A stretch of 64,000 nt of DNA from JAJPKK01 sp963787675 (GTDB lineage Bacteria > Pseudomonadota > Alphaproteobacteria > Rhizobiales > Xanthobacteraceae): NCBI GenBank assembly GCA_963787675.1, contig CAWBDV010000011.1, positions 124,001 to 188,000 on the forward strand, in the 5' to 3' direction. A model generated the notes under the pieces. The model was not told the origin of the DNA, ran no database searches, and saw only the letters and a program-made list of their open reading frames with translations. This document shows positions 1 to 7,742 of this stretch, in pieces; within the stretch, counting starts at the first letter, position 1; the number at the start of each line of letters is the position of its first letter. The translations under genes were made by a program, and so were the position numbers.

Positions 1-117
1 TCCCACTCCTGCGTACGTCAGTTGCTGATCCGCAAAACCGCGTCTTCACCACGATGAGCCCACTTCGGGGTGAAATCCTTCTTGATTTCTTCCCGCCATT
101 GCCTCACCCCAAACGGT

Positions 118-531
118 ATGACCGACGAGCGAACGATCATTGCGGCCAATGCCGCTTTTTATGAAGCCTTCTCGACAGGAGATATCGAGGACTTAGCCGG
201 GCTATGGGCCGATGACGACAATATTTCTTGTATCCATCCTGGATGGCCCGCGATCATCGGGCGGACGGCCGTCATCAGCAGTTGGCGCGACCTCTTCGAT
301 AGTCCGGGTCGGCCGCAGATCGTGTGTCAAGAACCTTACGCAATCATAATGGGCGGCTGCGGACACGTGCTGTGTATTGAACTCGTCGGACCGGCAGCGC
401 TCGCGGCCAGCAATCATTTCAGGAACATCAACGGTATCTGGCGGCTCGTCCATCACCAGGCGAGCCAAATTGCGCGGACCGTGGGCCAAGTGTCCACGAG
501 TTCACCTGGCCAGAGCCGCCAAATTCACTAG
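118..531 (+). CDS. SnoaL/NTF2-like protein (DUF4440-type)
   Basis: A 137-residue protein with the look of the NTF2/SnoaL cone fold: an N-terminal helix with FYEAFSTGD, then GLWADDDNISCIHPGW and a WRDLF segment, a pattern common in small ketosteroid-isomerase-like proteins. The start is set at the ATG at 118 (MTDERTII), because the in-frame extension to 70 reads unlike coding sequence. Function cannot be assigned; members bind small hydrophobic ligands or act as enzymes. It lies just upstream of the sigma-54 promoter of the next operon, so it is probably a separate transcription unit. The family call is from pattern recognition only. Confidence 0.7.
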   Translation: MTDERTIIAANAAFYEAFSTGDIEDLAGLWADDDNISCIHPGWPAIIGRTAVISSWRDLFDSPGRPQIVCQEPYAIIMGGCGHVLCIELVGPAALAASNHFRNINGIWRLVHHQASQIARTVGQVSTSSPGQSRQIH

Positions 532-596
532 CCGCAAGAGCCCCGCGAAGATCACCCGCTGCGCGAAGCTCTCGCTTTATTTGGCGGCTGCGCAAC

Positions 597-612
597 TGGC
601 ACAAAACTTGAT
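597..612 (+). promoter_or_regulatory. Sigma-54 (-24/-12) promoter of the left operon
   Basis: TGGCAC-AAAAC-TTGAT matches the RpoN consensus TGGCAC-N5-TTGCW except for the C in the -12 element. It lies 35 bases before the ATG at 647. A near-match to a NifA site, TGT-N10-ACC, is at 491-506. This implies that the four genes at 647-2655 belong to the NifA regulon, which is inferred, not shown. Confidence 0.65.
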
Positions 613-646
613 GTTCTACGCATAACGCAGAATATCGAGGTTTGAC

Positions 647-1105
647 ATGAATATCGCGCTGGACTTCGTTCAATGTTCCTTGGACGAGTTGAAGGAGTTG
701 TTCAATGGCGGCACGCTGACGGTCTACTCGGTCGCGCGCCCGATCACGCCCGATCGGCCCGTCGACCGCAGCGGTGTGTTGGCCACATTCACTTTCGCGT
801 CGCCGGCCTTTGGCGAAGCCGTGAATGGCTTCGAGAACCCCGCTTTTGCTGCTAATCCGGTCCCGGCAAGCACCGTGGGCACGCCTGGGTTTGCGCGGGC
901 CCGCAAGGCGGACGGCACCGTCATCGCCGATTTCTCGGCCGGCCCGGACGATCGCGAGATCAAGTTCAGCGAAGTGTCCTGCTCTCAGGGCGCGCCGGTG
1001 ACCCTTGCTAAATTCAGGTTCATTCCGGAGGGCGGATGGCCCGAGCGGCCGGAATATTACGATACCCGGCCGCGTTCCGGTTTCCCGTTGCCCAGAAACC
1101 CGTAA
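647..1105 (+). CDS. Hypothetical protein, first gene of sigma-54 operon
   Basis: A 152-residue soluble protein starting MNIALDFVQCSLDELKELF. No domain was recognised. There is no signal peptide or membrane helix, the middle is Ala/Gly/Pro-rich, and two cysteines are present (CS near residues 10 and 113). The start ATG follows GAGGTT and sits 35 bases after a -24/-12 promoter, so the gene is probably expressed under nitrogen-fixing conditions together with the sulfurtransferase downstream. Convergence on the nif operon suggests an accessory role in nitrogen fixation, which is an inference from context. Confidence 0.75.
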   Translation: MNIALDFVQCSLDELKELFNGGTLTVYSVARPITPDRPVDRSGVLATFTFASPAFGEAVNGFENPAFAANPVPASTVGTPGFARARKADGTVIADFSAGPDDREIKFSEVSCSQGAPVTLAKFRFIPEGGWPERPEYYDTRPRSGFPLPRNP

Positions 1106-1195
1106 CCCGCCCGGTCGGACGGCAAAACTGCGAGGCCGCTCTATCGGCACGTGTCCAATTGGCGACAGTTGTCGGTTTTCCGACAAGGAGATCAC

Positions 1196-2053
1196 ATGAC
1201 CTTCGCAAATCCAGAGGCGCTTGTAAGCACCGAATGGCTTGCCGCTCACCTTTCGGACCCGGATATTCGGATCCTCGATTGTACATGGCATCACGCCAGC
1301 ACAAATCTTGATGGCCGCACCCAGTATCGCGGACGGCATCTCCCCGGCTCCGTGCATTTCGACATCGATCATGTGGCCGACAAGTCGAACCCGCTTCCGC
1401 ACATGCTGCCCAGCGCGGCGGACTTCGCCAACAAGGTCGGGCTGCTTGGCATCGGCGACGGGGATCGCGTCATCGTTTATGACCGGTTGTGTGGCGGGTC
1501 GGCGGCCGCGCGCGCATGGTGGATGTTCCGCGTCTTCGGCTGCAACAACGTCGCTTTGTTGGACGGTGGCTTTGGCAAATGGACCAAAGAAAAGCTGCCG
1601 ACCGAGATGTCGCCGGTCCGCCCGCAGCCGCGATCTTTCACCGCCGCCTTCAACCCCGCACTGGTTCGCACCCTCAGTGAAATAAAAGCCAATCTTGTCG
1701 CGAGATCGGAGCAACTCATCGACGCCCGCGGTCCCGGCAAGTTCGATGGCTCTCAGGAAGACGTATTTCCATTCAAGAAGCTCGGCCACATACCGAACGC
1801 CATCAATATCCCGTGGGGCGATCTCATCGACCCGGACAGCGGCGCATTCATTGCGGCGGACGCGCTCGCGGCACGATTTGCCGCGGCTGGAATCAACTTG
1901 CAAAATGCGATCGCGACCACATGCGCCTCCGGCGTCACCTCCTGCGTCGTGGCGCTCGCGCTCTATTTGCTCGGACATAAGACCGTCGCCGTCTACGACG
2001 GATCCTGGGCGGAATGGGGACTCGCCGAAGATACCCCTGCCGTCGCGGCGTAA
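1196..2053 (+). CDS. Sulfurtransferase, 3-mercaptopyruvate/thiosulfate (rhodanese) type
   Basis: A 285-residue protein with two rhodanese domains. The N-terminal one has LDCTWH, GRHLPGSVHFD and GDGDRVIVYD; the C-terminal one carries the catalytic loop CASGVTS with Cys243, and LIDARGPGKF. Such enzymes move sulfane sulfur from mercaptopyruvate or thiosulfate to thiol acceptors. The loop resembles the mercaptopyruvate type (CGSGVTA) more than the thiosulfate type (CRKGVT). The ATG at 1196 follows ACAAGGAG at good spacing. It is second in the sigma-54 operon and could supply sulfur for Fe-S or FeMo-co assembly, but that link rests on position only. Confidence 0.88.
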   Translation: MTFANPEALVSTEWLAAHLSDPDIRILDCTWHHASTNLDGRTQYRGRHLPGSVHFDIDHVADKSNPLPHMLPSAADFANKVGLLGIGDGDRVIVYDRLCGGSAAARAWWMFRVFGCNNVALLDGGFGKWTKEKLPTEMSPVRPQPRSFTAAFNPALVRTLSEIKANLVARSEQLIDARGPGKFDGSQEDVFPFKKLGHIPNAINIPWGDLIDPDSGAFIAADALAARFAAAGINLQNAIATTCASGVTSCVVALALYLLGHKTVAVYDGSWAEWGLAEDTPAVAA

Positions 2054-2074
2054 CGTCTGCCGGAGTCCTCTTCC

Positions 2075-2338
2075 ATGAGCGAGAACCACGCGCCGCTGAC
2101 CTTGATCGCGAAAGGCGAGGAATTCGAGTTGCTCTCCTCCGACGACGAGAAAACCTTTCTGCTTCGATTCAAAGCCGACCAAATGGCCGCGCACCTGAAA
2201 GACGAGGATGCCGCGCGCTTTCGGTTGGACTACGAAGCGATCAAACAACAATTTCCGACGTGGGAGCCGGACCAGATGCTGGCCCAGCTGTGGGATCAAG
2301 GCGGCTACAGCTGGCTCGCAGCGCAGGAAGGAGGCTGA
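2075..2338 (+). CDS. Small hypothetical protein in nif-linked operon
   Basis: An 87-residue acidic soluble protein (MSENHAPLTLIAKGEEFEL) with a helical second half containing several Trp and Gln. It starts 21 bases after the sulfurtransferase and ends 2 bases before the next ATG, so the genes are probably co-translated. No family was recognised. The tight spacing and the upstream -24/-12 promoter suggest a role linked to nitrogen fixation. Confidence 0.75.
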   Translation: MSENHAPLTLIAKGEEFELLSSDDEKTFLLRFKADQMAAHLKDEDAARFRLDYEAIKQQFPTWEPDQMLAQLWDQGGYSWLAAQEGG

Positions 2339-2340
2339 TC

Positions 2341-2655
2341 ATGGCGACGCTCGTGAAGGTCACGCAGGATGGACGGAAGCTCGAAGTGATCGGCCTCGCC
2401 ATCTGCCTCGAGGGCGAACTTGAGGCTTTCGAATTGATCGAGGTGAAGCTTCATCCCAACAAACGGGCGATCTGGAAGGTGTTGCCCGAAGCCACCCACA
2501 TGGCCGGGCGGGTTGCCCTCACCCGCGAAGAAGCTGACATCGTCATTCGCGCCTTTAAGGAAGCCGAGGCTCAGATCCTCGCCAGCCCCGCCGCTATCAA
2601 CGAGCGTTTCCGTATCGCCGCCATGTGGAAGGCCCGCGAGCAGGGCATCGAGTAG
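2341..2655 (+). CDS. Hypothetical protein, last gene of left operon
   Basis: A 104-residue protein starting MATLVKVTQDGRKLEVIGLA. It has a beta-rich first half and a long helix (LTREEADIVIRAFKEAEAQ). The start at 2341 follows GGAGGCTGATC, which overlaps the end of the previous gene. It ends 17 bases before the stop of hspQ on the other strand, so the two operons converge with almost no room for a terminator. The family is unknown. Confidence 0.75.
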   Translation: MATLVKVTQDGRKLEVIGLAICLEGELEAFELIEVKLHPNKRAIWKVLPEATHMAGRVALTREEADIVIRAFKEAEAQILASPAAINERFRIAAMWKAREQGIE

Positions 2656-2672
2656 CGCTGGGAACGATCCGG

Positions 2673-3005
2673 CTAGTGCATCCGCGTGTGACGCGGGCGA
2701 TAGCCACCATTCTGGTCGCGGTCAAACACGTCGCCGATCTGCGGATGGCCGACCGGCTCGCCTGATATGTCGGGCAGAAGATTCTGCTCGGAGACGTAGG
2801 CGATATATTGAGTTTTCGCATTTTCGGCAAACAGGTGATAAAATGGTTGATCCTTGCGCGGTCGCGCCTGGAGGGGAATTGACTGGTACCATTCCTCGGT
2901 ATTGGAAAACTCCGGGTCGACATCGAACACCACGCCACGGAACGGCAACAGCCGGTGGCGCACGACCTGTCCGATCGTGAATTTGGCGACGGATGTCTTG
3001 CTCAT
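2673..3005 (-). CDS. hspQ: Heat shock protein HspQ / hemimethylated DNA-binding family
   Basis: A 110-residue protein with the hallmarks of the YccV/HspQ family: FTIGQVVRHRLLPFRGVVFDVDPEF, then QPFYHLF and YVSEQNLLPD near the end. In enterobacteria HspQ acts in protein quality control as a Lon substrate and enhancer, and was first described as binding hemimethylated DNA. The start at 3005 (MSKTSVAKF) is preferred over an upstream in-frame ATG that lies inside fdxB. It is the last gene of the nif block, 71 bases after fdxB, and so probably part of that operon. Confidence 0.9.
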   Translation of the reverse strand: MSKTSVAKFTIGQVVRHRLLPFRGVVFDVDPEFSNTEEWYQSIPLQARPRKDQPFYHLFAENAKTQYIAYVSEQNLLPDISGEPVGHPQIGDVFDRDQNGGYRPRHTRMH

Positions 3006-3076
3006 GATTGCCGGACAAGCTCCTCCGGCGCGCGCGCCCGGCGGCCCTTGCTCCGATCCCAGCCGAACTCCATTTT

Positions 3077-3376
3077 TCAGGCGGCCTCGGCCTTGGCGGC
3101 CGCATGAGTTTGGCAATTCGTCGGACAGACCCGGGAACATGCACCGCAACCGATGCACGCGCCCTCGTCGTTCATCACCATGATCTTCTTCTCGACCTCG
3201 TCGTCCTCGTCATCCTCCAAGTCGACCAGATCGCCTTCGTCATTGATGCCCTTGAGGGTCATCACGCTCCGACCGCACACCTTGAAACAACGGCCGCAAC
3301 CGATGCACTTCTTCGGATCGATCGAGATCAGGTAGTCCGGCTGCCAGGCTCGGCCATCGCGCGTTGCATGTGACAT
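3077..3376 (-). CDS. fdxB: Nif-specific ferredoxin III (2[4Fe-4S])
   Basis: A 99-residue ferredoxin with two cluster motifs: CIGCGRCFKVCG (near residues 24-35) and CIGCGACSRVCP (near 74-85). An acidic insert (DLEDDEDDE) lies between them, as in FdxB proteins of alphaproteobacterial nif clusters. It carries low-potential electrons and is a likely donor to nitrogenase or to FeMo-co assembly. It follows the DUF683 gene closely, in the usual nifX-DUF269-DUF683-fdxB order. Confidence 0.93.
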   Translation of the reverse strand: MSHATRDGRAWQPDYLISIDPKKCIGCGRCFKVCGRSVMTLKGINDEGDLVDLEDDEDDEVEKKIMVMNDEGACIGCGACSRVCPTNCQTHAAAKAEAA

Positions 3377-3397
3377 GGCGGCAGAAGCTTTCTTGAC

Positions 3398-3598
3398 TTA
3401 GGTCGTCTCAAGCGTCTTCAGATTCGCCCGCTTCTGCTCCAATTCGGCAAATGCGTCGTGGGCCTTTTGGGCGACGCTCATGATCGACTGCCAATTGATC
3501 GGCAGTTCCTCCGACAGATCATGCAGATCCATTTTTGCCTGCGTGGCCTTCGCCGACAGTTTCTTGATTTCGTTCTTGAGGGTTTCTACCTCGCTCAT
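3398..3598 (-). CDS. CCE_0567-like small nif protein (DUF683)
   Basis: A 66-residue, highly helical protein (MSEVETLKNEIKKLSAKATQ) with the conserved motif LPINWQSI in the middle, as expected for DUF683 proteins found after nifX. The cyanobacterial relative is a small helical metalloprotein. It begins 8 bases after the DUF269 gene, so co-translation is likely. Its exact role in nitrogen fixation is unknown. Confidence 0.88.
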   Translation of the reverse strand: MSEVETLKNEIKKLSAKATQAKMDLHDLSEELPINWQSIMSVAQKAHDAFAELEQKRANLKTLETT

Positions 3599-3606
3599 GC
3601 TCCACC

Positions 3607-4074
3607 TTAATATTTTGCTACTTCGGGGAACTTCTCGATCATTTCGACGCCCGCTTGGACGTGCTTTTCGCCCTCATCTGCAAGCTTGCCGAGATTATCG
3701 AACCCAAATCGGTGAACGTCGCGCAGCTGCTTGTTGACCACGATCAGCCGGCCTCCGATGAGCACCATCCGGCCAAAGCCCTCGTGATGCATCTTCAACA
3801 TCGGCGACACCATGACCCCCGTCGCCCGCTCGATCGACAACGCGACGGCGTTGAAAAACAGTTCGAGCCGCCAGATAGTGTCCGGATCCGGATCGCCGAC
3901 GATCGGCAGCGCCCGACGTTTTTCCTTGTCGAGGATGTAAGGCTCGAGCAGATCGAGATCGCCCTTGCCGTCCCAGGCGCCATGCGTGTCCTGGGCCCGC
4001 CAGACCTTGACGAGCTCCTTCACGAATGGTGCATCGGCCGCGGGATTCTTTTCGATGACGGCAGCGTCTGTCAT
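3607..4074 (-). CDS. NifX-associated nitrogen fixation protein (DUF269)
   Basis: A 155-residue protein with the DUF269 signature: FVKELVKVWRAQDTHG at the N-terminus, IWRLELFFNAVAL and ATGVMVSPMLKMHHEGFGR in the middle, and LRDVHRFGF near the end. The family occurs almost only in nif clusters next to nifX, and its role is probably in FeMo-co maturation. The start at 4074 (MTDAAVIEK) lies 8 bases after the nifX stop. Confidence 0.92.
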   Translation of the reverse strand: MTDAAVIEKNPAADAPFVKELVKVWRAQDTHGAWDGKGDLDLLEPYILDKEKRRALPIVGDPDPDTIWRLELFFNAVALSIERATGVMVSPMLKMHHEGFGRMVLIGGRLIVVNKQLRDVHRFGFDNLGKLADEGEKHVQAGVEMIEKFPEVAKY

Positions 4075-4082
4075 GGTGTTCC

Positions 4083-4478
4083 TCAATCCTCGAAATCGAG
4101 CGCGCGTTCCTTGCCTTTGGACAAGGCCTTGCGTAGCCAGGGCGGCGGCGTCCCCTTGAGGACGTCTTCGAGCTTGGCCAACAGGTCCGTGATCTCTTCC
4201 GGCTGATTGACCTTCATCGGGTGAATGTTGTTGGCAACCACCCGCGCCGCGCCGGAGCCGCCGATGGCGGCCACGTAGAGGATGGCGCAATCCTTGATCG
4301 CTTCGATCTTCGGTGCGAGCTTGTCTTCGTTGCCGTCTTCCTTGAGGTCGCCGTCGAACTGGACCGCTTCGAGGAAGCGATGACCCTCCGGCCCGATCTC
4401 GTAAATCGCGATATTTTTGGCCCAGCCGAAATGGGCGTCGACGCGCTTGAGGTCTTGGGTGGCGAATGCGATTTTCAT
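4083..4478 (-). CDS. nifX: Nitrogenase cofactor carrier NifX
   Basis: A 131-residue member of the NifX/NifB-C/NifY family: MKIAFATQDLKRVDAHFGWA at the start, LYVAAIGGSGAARVV in the middle, then HPMKV and the helix ITDLLAKLEDVLKG. NifX binds NifB-co and the VK-cluster and passes them between NifB and NifEN. The ATG at 4478 follows GGAGATAAA, 25 bases after nifN. The length is normal and no defect is seen. Confidence 0.94.
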   Translation of the reverse strand: MKIAFATQDLKRVDAHFGWAKNIAIYEIGPEGHRFLEAVQFDGDLKEDGNEDKLAPKIEAIKDCAILYVAAIGGSGAARVVANNIHPMKVNQPEEITDLLAKLEDVLKGTPPPWLRKALSKGKERALDFED

Positions 4479-4503
4479 TTTATCTCCTCGCTGCCGTCTG
4501 CCG

Positions 4504-5910
4504 TCAATGCGACGTGGCTGCGTGATTGGCGGCGTGACCCGCAGCATGGCTGTGGTGGCCCTCGGCGCCTGGCCGCCACGTGTCGGGCGTCGGCTGACGG
4601 TTTTCCTCGTGGTCCGCGATGATCAGATTGGCGATATCGAAAATCAGATCCCGCGTGCCGCGATAACCGACCGAAAGCTGATGCCCGGCGCCCAGCCGAT
4701 CGAACATCGGAAAACCGGCGCGATAGAACGGGATACCCAGCCGCTCCGCGGCTTGGCGGCCATGGGAATGGGTGATGAGAAGGTCGCAGCCCCTCTCCTT
4801 CGCCAGCGTTTCCAGATCTTCCAGATCGCTGATCAGCACTTCGCCGGTGTGAACCCGCTCCAGCACCGGCGATTGCGTGGTCGTCACCGCGACGGTTACG
4901 TGGGCCCCCATCTCGTGAAGCGTACTGCTCAGATCAAACAGGAGATCCGGCTCTGCACCGATCGCGAGCTTGCGGCCGCCAATTTGAAAATGCGCGTCGA
5001 GCATCGCATCGGCCAGCTGACCCCGCTGACGCCGATATTTGATCGGCACCGGACAGCCGCTGATTTCGCTCAAGAACATGATGAATTCGTCGTTGGGCGC
5101 GAGACCGCACAGCCGCTCGAACAGCCTGAACGGTGTACCCGCCTTCTTGTTCAGGGCTTCCGCCGCGCGGCGCATTTGGGCGCCGATCGCGATGGTCCAG
5201 CCGGCTTGACCCATCGTCGCCACTTCTTCGACGCCGATCCCTCCGATCGTTGTCGGCGTGAACTCTTCCGGGATATGTCCGTCGAGCGAGCCGGCCAAGT
5301 CCGGCAGGAATGACGGTTTCAGTCCGAAATCCTCGATGATCGTCCGCAGTTCATCGAGATCGCCCGGCGTCAGGTGACAGCCCGGCAGAACATTGACCCG
5401 CAATGGATTCCGCCGCACCACATCCTTCGGCTTTTCGACCAGGACTTCGACCATCCGTGCCACAGTCTTTTCCCAACCGTCCTGGAACGCGTCCTTGAAG
5501 TCAGGCGTCGAGACATAGACCAGCGGGAATTTCGCGAGCTGCGGATGTTTGTCGCGAATGAGTTTGATGTAACCCTCGACATCGTCGCCCTTGGTTTCGG
5601 TGACTCCCGTCGAACAGATGCCGATGATCTCGGGCTTGGTCTTGCTGTAGATGTTAAGGATCGCTTGCTCGACGTTGTCCATGCCGCCGAGGACGGTCGC
5701 AACCTCGCTCATGGCGGTGGTCTGAAGCGGAACCGCCTCCTTGAAATGGCGCACGAAGAGGGTCAGTCCAAATGACGTGCATCCCTGCGAGCCGTGAAGA
5801 AGCGGCATCGACCCGCGCAGCCCCAAAAACGCGAACGCACCGCCGATCGGCTGGCTCATCTTCAAAGGATTGACCGCGCACGCCTTCTTCACGGTGGTGA
5901 CTGTCGCCAT
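4504..5910 (-). CDS. nifN: FeMo-co scaffold subunit NifN
   Basis: A 468-residue NifK-like subunit of the NifEN scaffold on which FeMo-co matures. Landmarks are ACAVNPLKMSQPIGGAFAFLG near the start, HGSQGCTSFG (cluster Cys), GICSTGVTETKGDDV, and LPGCHLTPGDLDELR. A His/Ala-rich tail (EGHHSHAAGHAANHAATSH) ends the protein and is unusual; it might bind metal. It starts 9 bases after the nifE stop. Confidence 0.95.
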   Translation of the reverse strand: MATVTTVKKACAVNPLKMSQPIGGAFAFLGLRGSMPLLHGSQGCTSFGLTLFVRHFKEAVPLQTTAMSEVATVLGGMDNVEQAILNIYSKTKPEIIGICSTGVTETKGDDVEGYIKLIRDKHPQLAKFPLVYVSTPDFKDAFQDGWEKTVARMVEVLVEKPKDVVRRNPLRVNVLPGCHLTPGDLDELRTIIEDFGLKPSFLPDLAGSLDGHIPEEFTPTTIGGIGVEEVATMGQAGWTIAIGAQMRRAAEALNKKAGTPFRLFERLCGLAPNDEFIMFLSEISGCPVPIKYRRQRGQLADAMLDAHFQIGGRKLAIGAEPDLLFDLSSTLHEMGAHVTVAVTTTQSPVLERVHTGEVLISDLEDLETLAKERGCDLLITHSHGRQAAERLGIPFYRAGFPMFDRLGAGHQLSVGYRGTRDLIFDIANLIIADHEENRQPTPDTWRPGAEGHHSHAAGHAANHAATSH

Positions 5911-5919
5911 GGCGCGGTC

Positions 5920-7604
5920 CTATTCCGCCGCCACCAGCATCGGCACGGGCTCCGCCGACACGCCCATTGCCGCGAGGATGTCTTCGACCCGCACCGCGCA
6001 GGCGCCACAGCCGCCCGACGCATTGGTGCGCTCGCGCACCGCCTCGACCGTCGTGAGCCCATGCGCGTGGATCGCGTCCTCGATGGTGCCGAGATCGACG
6101 GTCTTGCAATTGCAAATCTTCTTGGCGCGACGGGCTTTCTCGGCGAGGACCGGATCGGCGGCCAGTGCCGCAGCCTCGGCTGCTTCCTGCGCGATCGCCT
6201 TTGCTCTGCCAACCCTCGCCCGCTTTCTCCCACGGCGCCGGCTGGCGAAGCTGCTCCCACATGGGGTTGAAAAGCGCCTTGTCGATTTCCTGCGACGAGC
6301 TTGACCATGCCGACATAGCCCATATAGGCGTGCTGGCGTTCCTGATTGATGTCGAGCCAGGGCATCGCTGCCTTCAGGGCAACGAATTGCGACTTGCCGC
6401 CCGAGAGCATGATGTCCGCTTTCGCGTCCTTGAGCATCTTGTACATCTGGCGCGGCGTCATATCGTCGATCATGTGAGCGTCCTGGCCCATCAGTTCCTT
6501 GATCCGCTCCTTGTCCTCCTTGGTCGATTTCTTGACGCTGGTGCCGACGAGTTCGAGACCGGCTTCCTGCAAGGCCGCAACCACTGACCAGGATTTCACG
6601 CCGCCGGTGATGAGCAGGACCTTCTTGCCCTTTAGGCGCGGCTTGTAAGGCTCGATCGCCGCCCAGGCCTTTGCCTCTTCGCGCGCGATCACCGCCTCGG
6701 TGCGCGCCATCAGCTCTTCGGGGGCGCCGCGCTCGATCAAGAGCCGGGCGATTTCGCGGAGCGAATCGCTGGAATCCTGGATGCCGTAGAACGATCCTTC
6801 GAAGAACGGAATGCCGTAGCGTTCTTCCATCTTGCGCGCGACGTTGATCATCGCCTTCGAGCACACCATCATCGCCGCCCGCGCGCGATGCGACGACGCC
6901 ACTTCGCGATATCGCCCGTCGCCGGAAATGCAGGCGAGGATGCGAATGCCAAGCTCATCGAGCAGCGGCTTGACCTGCCACAGCTCACCCGAGAGATTGT
7001 ATTCGCCGATGATGTTGATGTCGTAGGGCGTGGTGTATTCCGGCTCTTCGGTGCCGATCACGTGTTCGAGGATCGCCTCGCCGGCAAGCTTGTTGCCGAG
7101 ATTTTTCGAGCCGACGAAACCCGGAGCGTTGATCGGAATGACCGGCTTGCCGAATTTTTCCTTGGCCGCTTTGCATACCGCGTCGATGTCGTCGCCGATC
7201 ATGGCGGGGACGCAGGTTTGATAGACGAAGATCGCCGGCGGATTGTGTTTCTCGATGATTTCCTTGATCGCTTTGTAGAGCCGCTTCTCGCCGCCAAATA
7301 CGACGTCGGTTTCGTTGATGTCGGTGGTGAAACCGGTGCGCCAGATATTCGAGCCGGAGGATTTGGCGCCGCGATTGTCCCAGGAATTGCCCTCGCAGGC
7401 GATCGGACCATGGACCAGATGTGCAACGTCCGTCAGCGGCTGTAGTGCGATCTTGGCGCCGTCGAAGGCGCAGCCTCCGGCGGCTCCGCCGGGTTCGAGC
7501 TGCTTGGTGCAGCCCTTCTTCCGCTCAGCTTCCGATTTGTTCTTGTTCTTCCCGCAACCCGGTTCGTTGAAGACGCCCTGTATCGTGGCCGATAGCGCAC
7601 TCAT
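5920..7604 (-). CDS. nifE: FeMo-co scaffold subunit NifE with C-terminal BFD-like domain; two +1 frameshifts
   Basis: Residues 1-440 are typical NifE: CAFDGAKIALQPLTDV, HGPIACEGNSWDNRG, YQTCVPAMIGDD and GGVKSWSVVAAL. The frame is then lost twice. One extra base at 6289-6290 separates MVKLVA from EIDKALFNPMWEQL, and another in the TTT run at 6200-6202 separates GEGWQSK from AIAQEAAEAAAL. The third frame ends with a BFD-like [2Fe-2S] domain (ICNCKTVDLG...GGCGACAVRVEDILAAMG). With both bases removed the product is about 560 residues, close to the long NifE that I recall from Bradyrhizobium. Either the sequence carries errors or nifE is inactive; the clean reading elsewhere favours errors. Confidence 0.9.
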
Positions 7605-7668
7605 TCCTCTCTCCTATTCCCGGGCGGATCGTACGGTCATTCGAGCGAGCACAATTTCCGTGAACTTC

Positions 7669-7735
7669 GGCGAACCTCGCCTCGCCCCCGCTTCCTGGCA
7701 GGGAGTCCAGGAAGCGGTGAACGCACAGGTTCGCC
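7669..7735. promoter_or_regulatory. Nested hairpin in the nifK-nifE gap
   Basis: An 11-base perfect inverted repeat (CCGCTTCCTGG at 7688-7698, CCAGGAAGCGG at 7707-7717) sits inside a second 9-base pair of arms (GGCGAACCT at 7669-7677, AGGTTCGCC at 7727-7735). There is no clear U-run, so RNA stabilisation or partial termination after nifHDK is more likely than a full terminator. Confidence 0.6.
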
Positions 7736-7742
7736 GTGGGGC

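Noticed and set aside
428..2299. Long minus-strand frame of 623 codons under the sulfurtransferase operon
   Set aside because: It is Arg/Gly-rich shadow coding opposite well-supported plus-strand genes with a promoter and ribosome sites.
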